Assembly: GCF_043380555.1 (NCBI RefSeq)
Contig: NC_091752.1
Coordinates: 30,902,666-30,966,665 of the forward strand
Source: Nothobranchius furzeri
Lineage: Eukaryota > Chordata > Actinopteri > Cyprinodontiformes > Nothobranchiidae
Reading direction: 5' to 3'
DNA length: 64,000 nucleotides
Position 1 is the first letter of the stretch. Each line of letters opens with the position of its first letter. The notes below the pieces were generated by a model. That model searched no databases and was not told the DNA's origin. It was given only the letters and a program-made list of their open reading frames with translations. The position numbers and the translations under genes were made by a program. This document shows, piece after piece, positions 13,327-25,052 of this stretch.

Positions 13327-15231
13327 ATGAGCTCCAACAGCACAGACCCTGGTCTCCTTCTGACTGCCAACCCTTCACCATCAGTGGCCAGAGCCTACCC
13401 ACAATCCCGTGGCCTTCATCAAGAAGAAATTGCTTTTGATGATGACCCCTCTTTCATCAACAAAACCTTCAACTTTACTTTACCAATCGACAATGCCCTT
13501 GACCCCCTGGGTGGTCACCCTGTGTGGCAAGTAGTCATAATTGTCTTGCTGACAGGAACATTGTCTCTAGTCACCATCGTCGGCAACATACTGGTAGTGG
13601 TGTCCTTCAAGGTTAATCGGCAGTTAAAGACAGTGAATAATTACTTTCTTCTGAGCTTAGCTGTGGCAGACCTCATTATAGGGGTCATTTCCATGAACCT
13701 CTACACGCCTTACCTTATAATGGGCTACTGGGCCATGGGCACCTGGGCCTGTGACCTCTGGCTGGCTATTGACTATGTTGCAAGCAATGCATCAGTTATG
13801 AACCTACTAGTCATCAGCTTTGACCGCTACTTTTCAATTACCAGGCCTTTGACCTATCGAGCAAAGCGAACCACCAAGCGAGCTGGGGTCATGATTGGAT
13901 TGGCTTGGCTTGTTTCTTTTATTCTGTGGGCCCCAGCCATTCTCTTGTGGCAGTATTTTGTAGGCAAAAGAACAGTGCCCTTTGATCAATGCTATATTCA
14001 GTTCCTCTCAGAGCCAATAACAACCTTCTGCACAGCCATGGCAGCGTTCTATCTGCCTGTGACAATAATGATTATTCTTTATTGGCGTATTTACAAGGAG
14101 ACGGAGAATCGCTCAAAAGAATTGGCTGAGTTGCAGGGTTCGGGAGGCCGTGGTGGGACAGGTAGCAGAGTAGGAAATCTTGGAAGTGAAAGAGCCAGTT
14201 TTGTCCACCAGACAGGAAGTTCCAGAAGCTGTGGTAGCTATGAGTTGACCAGATCATCAAAGAAAGGGAGTACGTGTAAAAAGCTTGTTGGGCGATTCCA
14301 CTGCTGGCCTGGGGTTCGTTCTTGGAGACCTGGTAGTATCCGTCATGGAGACGGAGATCCAGACCAGAGCAGCAGCGACAGCTGGAACAACAATGATGCT
14401 GCAGCCTCTTTGGACCACTCTGGGTCCTCTGAGGATGAGGACTGTGGGAGAAAAGAGACAATTTCCCAGAGTCATGCAATATTTTCCATAGTTCTTAGCC
14501 TCCCTGGCATTAGGGCCGCCGTCAACTCCCAGCTTACCTCATGTGAAGATCTAGAAGCAGCTTCAGAGGAGGATCCACTAAAAGGAGCTGAGTATAGCCG
14601 CGACAGCCTGTCAACTGTCACAACCAATACCACTAATCCCATCACACCTGAGGGCACAAACAATATGGAAAACAGCTTCAAACAAGGCATTTGTTCACGA
14701 AAAGCTCTATCAATGTCCACAATTCAGGCTAAATGCAACCAAGAGGTAACTGATGGCACCCCAACGCCCACTACCAATGACAGCAATGCCACTAGCATAG
14801 CCACCAAGTCCTCATCTGTCCCACTGTCATTTAAAGAAGCAGCAATGGCAAAGCGTTTTGCAGCTCGAACTCGGACTCAGATCACCAAGAGAAAGCGGAT
14901 GTCTTTGGTGAAGGAGAAGAAGGCAGCTCAAACCCTCAGTGCCATCCTCTTAGCTTTTCTCCTCACATGGACCCCTTACAACATCATGGTTCTGATTAAT
15001 GCCTTCTGCACCGATTGCATCCCAGACACCCTGTGGGCTTTAGGGTACTGGTTGTGCTATGTCAACAGCACAGTCAATCCCATGTGCTACGCACTGTGCA
15101 ACAAGACTTTCCGTACAACGTTTAAGATGATACTGCTGTGCCGCTGGGATCAGAAAAAAAGAAGGAAGCTGCAGTTTCAGCAAAGGCAGTCGGTGGTCTT
15201 CCACAGGGGGATTCCCAGGGAATCTACATAA
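13327..15231 (+). CDS. chrm3: Muscarinic acetylcholine receptor M3
   Basis: Intact 634-residue class A GPCR, a Gq-coupled receptor for acetylcholine at the plasma membrane. The extracellular N-terminus has N-glycosylation sequons at Asn4, Asn45 and Asn49. TM1 begins after DPLGGHPVWQVV, a subtype-3 signature. The amine-binding aspartate is Asp149 in LAIDYVASN, the DRY motif is 166-168, and TM7 has NPMCYALC. The long third intracellular loop contains SSSDSWNNNDAAASL and ends KRKRMSLVKEKKAAQTLSA. The tail QQRQSVVFHR also matches M3 and not M5. Human M3 is 590 aa; the extra length is mainly in the third loop. The start chosen is the first in-frame ATG after the acceptor AG at 13306-13307; the frame is open further upstream but that part is low-quality intron-like sequence. 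As in other vertebrates the coding region is one exon. Teleosts often have two chrm3 copies and I cannot say which this is. Confidence 0.97.
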   Translation: MSSNSTDPGLLLTANPSPSVARAYPQSRGLHQEEIAFDDDPSFINKTFNFTLPIDNALDPLGGHPVWQVVIIVLLTGTLSLVTIVGNILVVVSFKVNRQLKTVNNYFLLSLAVADLIIGVISMNLYTPYLIMGYWAMGTWACDLWLAIDYVASNASVMNLLVISFDRYFSITRPLTYRAKRTTKRAGVMIGLAWLVSFILWAPAILLWQYFVGKRTVPFDQCYIQFLSEPITTFCTAMAAFYLPVTIMIILYWRIYKETENRSKELAELQGSGGRGGTGSRVGNLGSERASFVHQTGSSRSCGSYELTRSSKKGSTCKKLVGRFHCWPGVRSWRPGSIRHGDGDPDQSSSDSWNNNDAAASLDHSGSSEDEDCGRKETISQSHAIFSIVLSLPGIRAAVNSQLTSCEDLEAASEEDPLKGAEYSRDSLSTVTTNTTNPITPEGTNNMENSFKQGICSRKALSMSTIQAKCNQEVTDGTPTPTTNDSNATSIATKSSSVPLSFKEAAMAKRFAARTRTQITKRKRMSLVKEKKAAQTLSAILLAFLLTWTPYNIMVLINAFCTDCIPDTLWALGYWLCYVNSTVNPMCYALCNKTFRTTFKMILLCRWDQKKRRKLQFQQRQSVVFHRGIPREST

Positions 15232-17502
<2,271 letters not shown>

Positions 17503-17504
17503 TA

Positions 17505-17726
17505 CAGTTGTGGTCAGAAGTTTACATACACTTGTAAAAAATATAATATAATGGCTCTACTGAGTGTCCCGTTACTTCTAAAACTCAGATTTTTCTCTGA
17601 TAGAGTGATTGGAACAGATACTTCTTTGTCACAAAAAACATTCATGAAGTTTGGTTCTTTAATGTCTTTATTATGGGTTAACAGAGAAAAGTGATCACAT
17701 TTACTGGGTCACAAATATACATACAG
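17505..17726 (+). repeat. Left terminal inverted repeat of the Tc1 element
   Basis: Outer end CAGTTGTGGTCAGAAG, inner end near ATACATACAGCA. It pairs with 18919-19139 as an inverted repeat of about 222 bp. Confidence 0.93.
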
Positions 17727-17915
17727 CAACATGAACTAGCAATTTAGGTGACTTAGAAACGTGTCAGTGAACTGAGCTTCATAGCATGGCCTCTTAACTT
17801 CTTGTGAGGGATTATGAGTGACTACAGCGGGTGACTTCTCTTAGGCCAGGTAAATAGGGCTCATTGGATACAAACGCCCACAAACGCTACAATTGGAAAG
17901 TCAAAGGAGCTCAGC

Positions 17916-18914
17916 ATGGATCTGAAAAAGCGAATTATTGACTTGAACAAGTCAGGAAAGTCACTTGAGGCCATTTCAGAGCAGCTGCAGGTCCCAAGAG
18001 CAACAGTGCAAACAATTGTTTATAAGTATAAGGTGCATGGCACTGTTTCATCACTGCCAAGATCAGGAAGAAAATGCAAGCTATCACCTGCTGCTGAGAG
18101 AAAATTGGTCAGGAGGGTAAAGAGTGAACCAAGAATCACCAAAAAGCAGATCTGCCAAGAATTAGAAGCTGCTGGAACACAGGTGTCATTGTCCACAGTC
18201 AAACGTGTTTTGCATCTCCATGGACTGAGAGGCTGCCGTGCAAGAAGGAAGCCCTTGCTCCAAAAGTGGCACCTTAAGGCTCGACTGAAGTTTGCTGCTG
18301 ATCACATGGACAAAGATAAGACCTTCTGGAGGAAAGTTCTGTGGTCAGATGAAACAAAAATTGAGCTTTTTGGCCACAATGCCCAGCAATATGTTTGGAG
18401 GAGAAAAGGTGAGGCCTTTAACCCCAAGAACACCATGCCTACAGTCAAGCATGGTGGTAGGAATATTATGCTGTGGGGTCGTTTTGCTGCCAATGGAACT
18501 GGTGCTTTACAGAGAGTAAATGGGATAATGAAGAAGGAGGATTACCTTCACATTCTTCAACATAACCTCACTTCATCAGTACGAAGGTTGGGTCTTGGGC
18601 GCAGTTGGGTGTTCCAACAGGACAATGACCCCAAACACACATCAAAAGTGGTAAAGGAATGGCTAAATCAGGCTAGAATAAGGGTTTTAGAATGGCCTTC
18701 CCAAAGTCCTGACTTAAACCCCATTGAAAACATGTGGACAGTGCTGAAGAAACAAGTCCATGTCAGAAAGCCATCAAATTTAACTGAACTTCACCAATTC
18801 TGTCAAGAGGAGTGGTCAACGATTCAACCAGAAGCTTGCCAGAAGCTTGTGGATGGCTACCAAAAGCACCTAATTGAAGTGAAAATGGCTAAGGGACATG
18901 TAACCAAATATTAG
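17916..18914 (+). CDS. Tc1/mariner transposase (DD34E)
   Basis: Uninterrupted 332-residue frame, near the usual 340 aa of Tc1 transposases. The N-terminal half has the paired-type helix-turn-helix (residues about 1-45), a GRKCKL hook-like basic stretch (51-56) and a second HTH (to about 105). The catalytic triad is Asp145 in LWSDETK, Asp236 in FQQDNDPKHT and Glu271 in SPDLNPIENMW, with 34 residues between the last two. The enzyme would bind the flanking TIRs and cut and paste the element at TA sites. One oddity is the glycine box, which reads HGGRNIMLWG where Tc1 proteins normally have a third glycine and serine. That change could lower activity. The start is the first ATG with a good Tc1-type N-terminus. 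Confidence 0.93.
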   Translation: MDLKKRIIDLNKSGKSLEAISEQLQVPRATVQTIVYKYKVHGTVSSLPRSGRKCKLSPAAERKLVRRVKSEPRITKKQICQELEAAGTQVSLSTVKRVLHLHGLRGCRARRKPLLQKWHLKARLKFAADHMDKDKTFWRKVLWSDETKIELFGHNAQQYVWRRKGEAFNPKNTMPTVKHGGRNIMLWGRFAANGTGALQRVNGIMKKEDYLHILQHNLTSSVRRLGLGRSWVFQQDNDPKHTSKVVKEWLNQARIRVLEWPSQSPDLNPIENMWTVLKKQVHVRKPSNLTELHQFCQEEWSTIQPEACQKLVDGYQKHLIEVKMAKGHVTKY

Positions 18915-18918
18915 CACT

Positions 18919-19139
18919 GCTGTATGTATATTTGTGACCCAGCAAATGTGATCACTTTTCTCTGTTAACCCATAATAAAGACATTAAAGAACCAAACTTC
19001 ATGAATGTTTTTTGTGACAAAGAAGTATCTGTTCCAATCACTCTATCAGAGAAAAATCAGTTTTAGAAATAACGGGACACTCAGTAGAGCCATTATATTA
19101 TATTTTTTACAAGTGTGTGTAAACTTCTGACCACAACTG
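18919..19139 (-). repeat. Right terminal inverted repeat of the Tc1 element
   Basis: Reverse complement of the left arm with very few differences. It begins only five bases after the transposase stop codon. Confidence 0.93.
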
Positions 19140-19157
19140 TATATGTTTCTGTAATGA

Positions 19158-19204
19158 GTTAAATTCCCCAATGTGGGATTAATAAAGTTCATTCTATTAA
19201 CTTG
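19158..19204 (+). repeat. LINE-like 3' tail fragment
   Basis: The words TTCCCCAATGTGGGATTAATAAAGT and ATTCTATTAA are close to the tail inserted in the dead Tc1 at 9796. Probably a severely 5'-truncated non-LTR retrotransposon copy. Confidence 0.45.
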
Positions 19205-19711
19205 ATTTCAGACCCATGGGATTGTTTTAAAATTTCTTTAAATATATAGGTAATGGTCATACAATTAGAATATCATGACAAAGTTTATTTCAGTTATTCT
19301 ATTAAAAAAGTGAAACTTCTGAAATCATTACACACAGACTGATACATTTGTTTATTTGTTGATTATAGCTGACAGCTAATAAAAACCCAAGATTCAGTAT
19401 CTCAGAAAATTTGAATATCAATTAAGACCAATGCAAAAATGGATTGTAGAAATGTTGGTCAAATAAAAAGTATGAATATGAAAATAATGGGCATGTACAG
19501 CACTCAATATTTAGTTGGGGGCTCCTTTTGCCTGGATTACTGCAGCAATGTGGCGTGGCCTAGAGTCGATGTCTGTGGCACTGCTCAGGTGTTATGAGAG
19601 GCCCAAGGGGCTCTGATGGCCTTCAGCTCTGCTGAATTGTTGGGTCTAGTATATAGCATCTTCCTCTTCACAATACGCCATAGATTTTCTATGTGGTTAA
19701 GGTGAGGGTTA

Positions 19712-20112
19712 AGGCATAGGTGGAGACGTATTTCATCCACACTTCCTGTTGAAAAACGCCTCTGAAAGAGGTGTCACCTGGCGGACCGAGAGAACGGCAC
19801 TGAGGCAGTGGTAGACCGCACCCCCCTCCTCCCCCTGAGTGGCTGAGCCAGGTGGAGGTACGACTGCCTCACCTGGAGACCAGTGCAGTGCAGCCATGTA
19901 GTAATTTGCTGACAACATCACATATTGCAGCTTAGCCATCAGCCACAGCTGATTCTAAAGATAATTATGGTTTTAGGCTGAAATATTAAATTTAAAGTAA
20001 GTTGCACTAAACTGCCACACTAATAATTACACATGTGTACAACACCATTAGACACTCATCTATGCAGGTTATGAGCAAAAACAAAGTTAATTTAGGTGTT
20101 ACTTGCTCTTTA
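19712..20112 (+). repeat. Dispersed repeat nested in the Tc1 remnant
   Basis: The Tc1 sequence stops after GTTAAGGTGAGGG and resumes at TTAAGGTTAGTTGAG, so the intervening 400 bp is an insertion. The repeated TTAAGGT(G/T)AG suggests a target duplication. Its GGCGGACCGAGAG start, its TTAGACACTCATCTATG block and its TTACTTGCTCTTTAA end are shared with the repeat at 48207-48475 plus 62254-62305. They therefore belong to one family, which I cannot name. Confidence 0.6.
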
Positions 20113-20445
20113 AGGTTAGTTGAGTTTGCTGTCCAATCAGGAACAGGGATACCATGGCCCTTAAACCAGGTTCTGGTGCCAAGTCCTGTTAGAAAATTAA
20201 ATCTGCATCTCCATAAAATTGGTCAGCAGCAAGAAGCATGAGGTGCTCTAAAACTTCCTGGTAGATGGCTGTGTTGACCTTCGACCTCAGAAAACCCAGT
20301 GGACCAAGGTGACATGGCACCTCAAACCATCACTGACAGTGGAAACTTTACTCTGGACCTCAAGCAACATATATTATGTGGCTCTCCTCTTTTCTTCCAG
20401 ACTCTGGGACCTTGATTTCTAAAGGAATTGCAAAATTTACTTTAA

Positions 20446-20886
20446 TCAACGAACGTAAATTTGGACCGCTCCGCAGCAGTCCAATCCTTTTGTCTTTAGC
20501 CCAGCTGAAGATGCTTCTGATGCTGTCTCTTGTTCAAGAGTGGCTTGACACAAGGAATGCAACAGCTGAAACCATGTCTTGAAAATGTCTCTGCATGGTG
20601 GTTGTTGAAGCACTGACTCTAGCTGCAGTCCACTCATTATGCATATCCCCCACATTTTTCAATGGGTTTTGCTTCACAATCCTCTCCAGGGTATGGTTAT
20701 CCCACTTTTTTCTACCACTTCTTGTCCTTCCCTTTTTCTCTCCAATGCTGTGCTTGGACACAAAGCTATGTGAACAGTCAGCCTCTTTAGCAATGACCTT
20801 TTGTGTCTCGCCTTCCTTGTGCACGGTATCAATGGTCGTCTTTTGGGCATGATTGTGTGGCCTGCAGAACTAGACTGAAAGTCCAT
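20446..20886 (-). pseudogene. Tc1 transposase pseudogene fragments
   Basis: Overlapping minus-strand frames encode the N-terminal DNA-binding part of a Tc1 transposase (IPCTRKARHKRSLLKRLT, then KEADCSHSFVSKHSIGEKKG, then ERIVKQNPLKNVGDMHNEWTAA). Continuing requires frame changes and no complete catalytic triad can be read. It is the coding remnant of the 19.2-21.1 kb element. Confidence 0.75.
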
Positions 20887-21167
20887 TAAAAGGCTTTTGC
20901 CGGTGTCTTGAGTTAATTAGCTGATTAGAATGTGACACCAGGGCTCTTAAATGTTGTACCTTTTCACAACATTCTAATATTCTGAATACTGAATTTGGAA
21001 TTTTCGTTAGTTGTCAGTTACAATCATCAACATTAAAGAAATAAACTTTTGAAATACATCATTCTGTGAGAAATTAAGGAATCTAAACAAGTTAACATTT
21101 TTAATGGACTGCATCTAATTCAACCACGGGGAGTTTAATTATGATTCAAATAAATAATAAAACACTG

Positions 21168-21225
21168 CAGGTGCTGGTTCTAAAATTAGAACATCATGAC
21201 AAAGATTCCATTCAAAAAGTGAAAC
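21168..21225 (+). repeat. Isolated Tc1-type terminal repeat segment
   Basis: CAGGTGCTGGTTCTAAAATT followed by AGAACATCATGACAAAG and TTCCATTCAAAAAGTGAAAC is clearly related to the end of the Tc1 remnant at 19245, in the same orientation. No second end or transposase goes with it. It sits directly before, or inside, a candidate fmn2 exon. Confidence 0.65.
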
Positions 21226-21315
21226 GTACATTGTTGGTCTTGAAAGCTGCAGCTGAAGCTCATTTGCTGATTGGAGGAAATAACTTTAAAGCTGCACCAG
21301 ATCCAGAAATGTTAA
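21226..21315 (+). CDS. fmn2: Candidate upstream fmn2 coding exon (5' border uncertain)
   Basis: An open frame encoding ...LLVLKAAAEAHLLIGG...PDPEML ends at A|gtaaga (donor at 21316), leaving one base of a codon. The next candidate exon (21478) supplies exactly two bases, giving Asn, so the frames join. Possible acceptors are the CTGCAG at 21165-21170, which would pull the Tc1-like terminal repeat into the exon, or a CTGCAG near 21245-21250. There is no recognised domain. The support is reading-frame and splice-phase consistency only; it may instead be fortuitous. Confidence 0.3.
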
Positions 21316-21477
21316 GTAAGAATTTACCTGAGCTTGTGTTTGGTTCTGAAGACAGTTCATCTTAACCTTTACTGATTGTTCAAGTGTTACTATAGAGCAG
21401 CAAAATTGGTGTATTGAGTGTCTAATTTCCACCAAATAAGCTGCCTTCTACACACCTCTGTTTATTCCCCTGATTAG

Positions 21478-21665
21478 ACTTGATGAAGTCAGTGAGGGAA
21501 GTCATAGATAATGTTAAATGGAAGATGGCCATGGAGGCCGAGCATGTGATGAGAAAAATACCAGCTTCATGTGACCCATGGCTAAGGAGCGGCTCAGAGA
21601 AAGTCACCCGTTTGTGTTGTTTTCTTCAGTCAGCACTAAACCAGAGAGGACTGTTTACCCGTCAG
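21478..21665 (+). CDS. fmn2: Candidate upstream fmn2 coding exon with GC donor
   Basis: 188-bp open interval after the acceptor TTATTCCCCTGATTAG. It encodes about 62 residues (MKSVREVIDNVKWKMAMEAE ... SALNQRGLFTRQ). It ends CGTCAG|gcaagt, a consensus-quality GC-AG donor. Its end phase (0) fits the next exon at 22880, giving ...GLFTRQ-IHILLDEATEL..., and its start phase fits the exon before it. Predicted mostly helical, with no domain I recognise. It would add an N-terminal extension to formin-2 before the MGNQ start. FMN1 proteins also have an extension before their MGNQ sequence, so this is plausible. Confidence 0.4.
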
Positions 21666-22265
21666 GCAAGTACACCACTATTTGATTCATTTTTAAGAGT
21701 TAAAATAAAAAAAAAAACTTAAGATTTTACTATCTCATATTCTGAGATCTTGATTAAGATTTTTATTTATTTGAAAGAAAGTTGTATTTGTGTGTGTATA
21801 TATTTATATATATATATATACATAGATATTATTTTTTTGCTGTTGGTGCCTAGCATTAACTCATTAGCAAAAAACAAAATCAACTTGTTTCTATGTTTTA
21901 TCAAACAGAAACATTAAGAGGGTATAATTCAGCACATATAAAATGATTTGTAATTCAGGAAGATTTGATTACAACTGGCCATAGTGGCTTTATTTGGGCA
22001 GTTATACTTTTATTCTAGTTTACTTTTACTCCAAAAATAAAAATGATAGATTTAAAAACGTTTGAACCAAAAGTTCCATTTTTATTTTAACTCACCAATT
22101 GAACTTAATTGGTAATATTCATTGCTCAAAGATATAACAAAATGTTTAGGATTTTTACATTTCATCTTTCGGAAAGCTAAGCATCATTAAAAATGTATTT
22201 ATTTTTAAAATAAAAGTTTGTTTGACACACATTTTAGAATCTTGATCAGTTTTCAATGTATTTTT

Positions 22266-22318
<53 letters not shown>

Positions 22319-22879
22319 TTTTTTTTTTACTGGATGCCTATAATGAGTTGGTTAAGGTTTAAGTTTTTGAGGTTATTTGGGGGCCATTATAAGGAAATGT
22401 GTCCCTTATGTTCCTCAATGAAACATGTCAACACTATATTTTGTATGTAGAGTCCCTAAGTCATTTTAAACTTTGTCCAAAACTATAAAAACAACAAAGC
22501 AATTTGTGGAAGAAAATGTGATTTCTGAACAGTTCAATGTTAGATTTGCAACAATGAACAGTTCCACAACATGCATTTCTGGAGAGATGCGTGTCTGGCT
22601 GCAGGAGAAATTACAACAGAGTATGATGCTGCTGTACTGTAGGGGCTGCACAGGAATGTGGTTGAGCTGTGGCCATTTTTACTACTTTGCAGGTTTTACC
22701 TTGTTACCTGCCTTCTTCCGTGTCACATATTGATATTGTGTCTGTAAAATCAAATGAGACATCTAGAAAAAGAAACTATAAACTCAAGCTAAAGAGTTCA
22801 GAGTTCAACATGCTGGCTTTGAACATTTTCTAAAAACAAGTGTGTGCGATTTTAATGTCTTGTGCTTCCACCTGTGCAG
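21666..22879 (+). other. fmn2 intron upstream of the MGNQ exon
   Basis: AT-rich sequence with a TA array at 22269-22313 followed by poly-T. An open frame near 22500-22640 lacks convincing splice sites. The intron ends with the acceptor CACCTGTGCAG at 22879. Confidence 0.5.
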
Positions 22880-25052
22880 ATTCACATCCTTCTGGATGAA
22901 GCCACAGAGCTCATAATGCACAGCATTAAGACAGTAGAGACTCAAGTTCCTTTTCTCAAAGAGAGCTTCTTCACCAGCACTTTCAAAGGCAGGAGAAAGA
23001 GCAGCATGACCCACATCCTCCATAAGCAGAACTCACTTTTTCATCAACAGGCGTGCATTCTAGAGCACCAGCAGTACAGTCCAAAGCAGCTTCTTCCCAG
23101 CACAGATGAAAATGGAGCCAGACGGCACACTCCAGAGCATCAACGGCTTGCCCGCTCGATCAGCAGCCCATTATGCAAGCCAGCGGAGTCTGCACAAGCA
23201 TACGAGACTGGAAAGGAGGGGCAAAACGAGAGAAAGGATCAGAGACTGAGTGAAGCTGCGAAAGGGAGGAGGGGAGAGCCCGTAGCTGTCAGTTCCAGTC
23301 TCCTCCTCCTTTCATCATCAGCGACACTGGGAGAACCAGCGTCATCCTCACAGCTGCTTTCAACTGTGGTGGGCAGACAGCGGGGATTATCCAGCTCTGA
23401 GAGAGGTTTTACTACTCAAGAACCTACATCAGTAGAAGCCCAAGGGGAAACCCAGCATGCCCAACCTCGACCTCAACATCACGGCCTCTTAGCCAAGGGT
23501 GTGCGCCTGCTCAAAAACATGGGTAACCAGGAGACCAAGCAGAAGAAAGGAGGAGGAAGTGGAGCAGCAGGATTTGTGGGATGTGAGGGTGAGACTGATG
23601 AAAGAGAAGTGGATAAGCATTCGAAAAAGTCTCATGGTAAGCTTGTAAAAGGAGAACACAAGAAGAAATCAAAGCCAGAGTTGAAGGGTTCCATGTTTTC
23701 TGGCATGAAGATAAGGAAAAGTTTATCCAAAGTGAAAGGATTGTCCAAAGATGACATGTTGGATGATGGGAGATCAGCACAAGGTAGTCATGGTGAGTTC
23801 AAGTCTAGTGCAGAGGATGGCCAGTCTCCTGAATCGATGCTATCAGACATCGAAGCCGATCTTAGTCACTTGACTGTAGACGATCACCAGTCTATGGAGG
23901 AATTTGGTAGGAAGACAAGCTCAGGATCGGATGCTGACCTTTATAGTTTTCACTCTGCAACAGCTGAAACTGAAGATCTGCTTTCTGACATCCAACAAGC
24001 CATTCAGGACCAACGTATAGCCAGCAACAGGGTACTAGGAACAGTTCCCAGATCTTTGTCTGAGGGGTCAACCTCTGAGGTGAGTGAAGTATTTGAGCTC
24101 AGAGTATCTCCCAAACCATGTATTGTGGGCCGAGGTCTGTTCTCTCCTCCTGTTGGGGATGTAAACAAAACTCAGCAACCTGAATGTGAGAAAAGAGAGA
24201 ACGACAGTAGCAACAGACCCATGCTACGGAAATCCTCAAGTGAAAGTGGTCCGTCCTCTGCTCCAGACACTGAGTGGAGCAGTGGCAGTGTTTTTCCCAA
24301 AACTAACAGCACCTACAGCTTCCAGGACACGGCCACCACCACCTCATACGAGAGTGCTGAGGAGCACCAAGAGGACCTGGATAGCCCTGATCCTAATCCA
24401 CAGCTGAGTCTAGATGGCTTTGCTGCTGAAAGCAACCGCTCATGTGTGCCAAGTGTCCGTTTGGATCTTGTACTGCCAGAGGCAGACTCAGTCGGGCCTC
24501 ACAAGAGTGCAAGCAGTCTGGATCTTTCCACTGAGAGGGATGAAGATGAAAGTGTGAATCGGGACTTTTTGTCCCTTAGACAGAGGAAGAGTAGCATGTC
24601 GTTCAACCAGCTGACAGCAGACAGCCCAGCTGCTTCTCTGTCTAGACGGGCGTCTGCAACCTCCAACTCTACTGTCAAACTTTACCCTCCTGTCCACCCA
24701 TCCTATGTCAAAACCACCACCAGGCAGCTCACTTCTCCAATTGGTTCTCCCCTTACAAGCCCCAACGTACCAAGGAAAACCGATATCACCCTTGCTTCGT
24801 TAGAATCCAGCGAAGGCCAAGAGTTTGGAAGGCGGAAGCAGAGGTCTAGCTCCATTGCTGGACTCCACAGTGCCTCTGTCGCGCTAGAAGAGTTGGGAGA
24901 ACAACACACTGGTGTTGCCAAATTCCCAGAGCTGGAAACCCCAGAGAAGAATTCCACAGGCATTGGAAATTATTGGACTTTGGGCTCCAAGAGAGCACGG
25001 TATGGAAGGAAAGCCTCCACTTCTGCAGCACCCTACCTGGATGTCTTCTCTG
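22880..25052 (+). CDS. fmn2: fmn2 large N-terminal exon
   Basis: 2173-bp exon, acceptor AG at 22878-22879 and donor TCTG|gtgagt at 25053. The conserved formin-2 start MGNQETKQKK (ATG at 23519) lies 213 codons inside the exon. Glycine 2 makes it a possible N-myristoylation site. Upstream of that ATG the frame stays open to the acceptor. After it come a Lys-rich segment (KKKSKPELKGSMFSGMKIRK), then SSGSDADLYSFHSAT with EDLLSDIQQAIQDQR, long Ser-rich disordered stretches with many SP and RxxS sites, and YVKTTTRQLTSPIGSPLTSP. The last residues DVFSG join the next exon as DVFSG-RTLLDRL. Reading past the donor continues to a stop at 25231, so an intron-retained form would add about 59 unrelated residues. 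Confidence 0.92.

Larger units (their letters stand above)
17505..19139 (+). mobile_element. Complete Tc1-like transposon with intact transposase
   Basis: It is flanked by the TA target duplication (17503-17504 and 19140-19141). The terminal inverted repeats are about 222 bp (17505-17726 and 18919-19139) and begin CAGTTGTGGTCAGAAGTTTA. By eye the two arms differ by only three substitutions and one 2-bp indel. The total length of 1635 bp is normal for a Tc1 element with long TIRs. It lies between chrm3 and fmn2. This is the least decayed transposon in the window. Confidence 0.95.
19245..21125 (-). mobile_element. Degenerate Tc1-like transposon, minus strand, with nested insertion
   Basis: The left end (AATTAGAATATCATGACAAAG ... 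AAAAAAGTGAAAC) and the right end (TTCGTTAGTTGTCAGTTACAATC ...) match a common fish Tc1 family whose ends include GTGCTGGTCAT and a shared TCAGTATCTCAGAAAATT block. Minus-strand fragments between 20450 and 20880 encode recognisable transposase pieces, for example KEADCSHSFVSKH and ERIVKQNPLKNVGD, now with stops and frameshifts. A different repeat of about 400 bp interrupts it near 19712-20112. The right terminal repeat is too decayed to place exactly. Confidence 0.8.

Noticed and set aside
14072..14720. Minus-strand frames inside chrm3
   Set aside because: Shadows of the receptor coding sequence without independent similarity.
22473..22733. 86-codon open frame before the fmn2 large exon, considered as another upstream exon
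   Set aside because: There are no convincing acceptor or donor sites in phase, and the flanking candidate exons already join without it.
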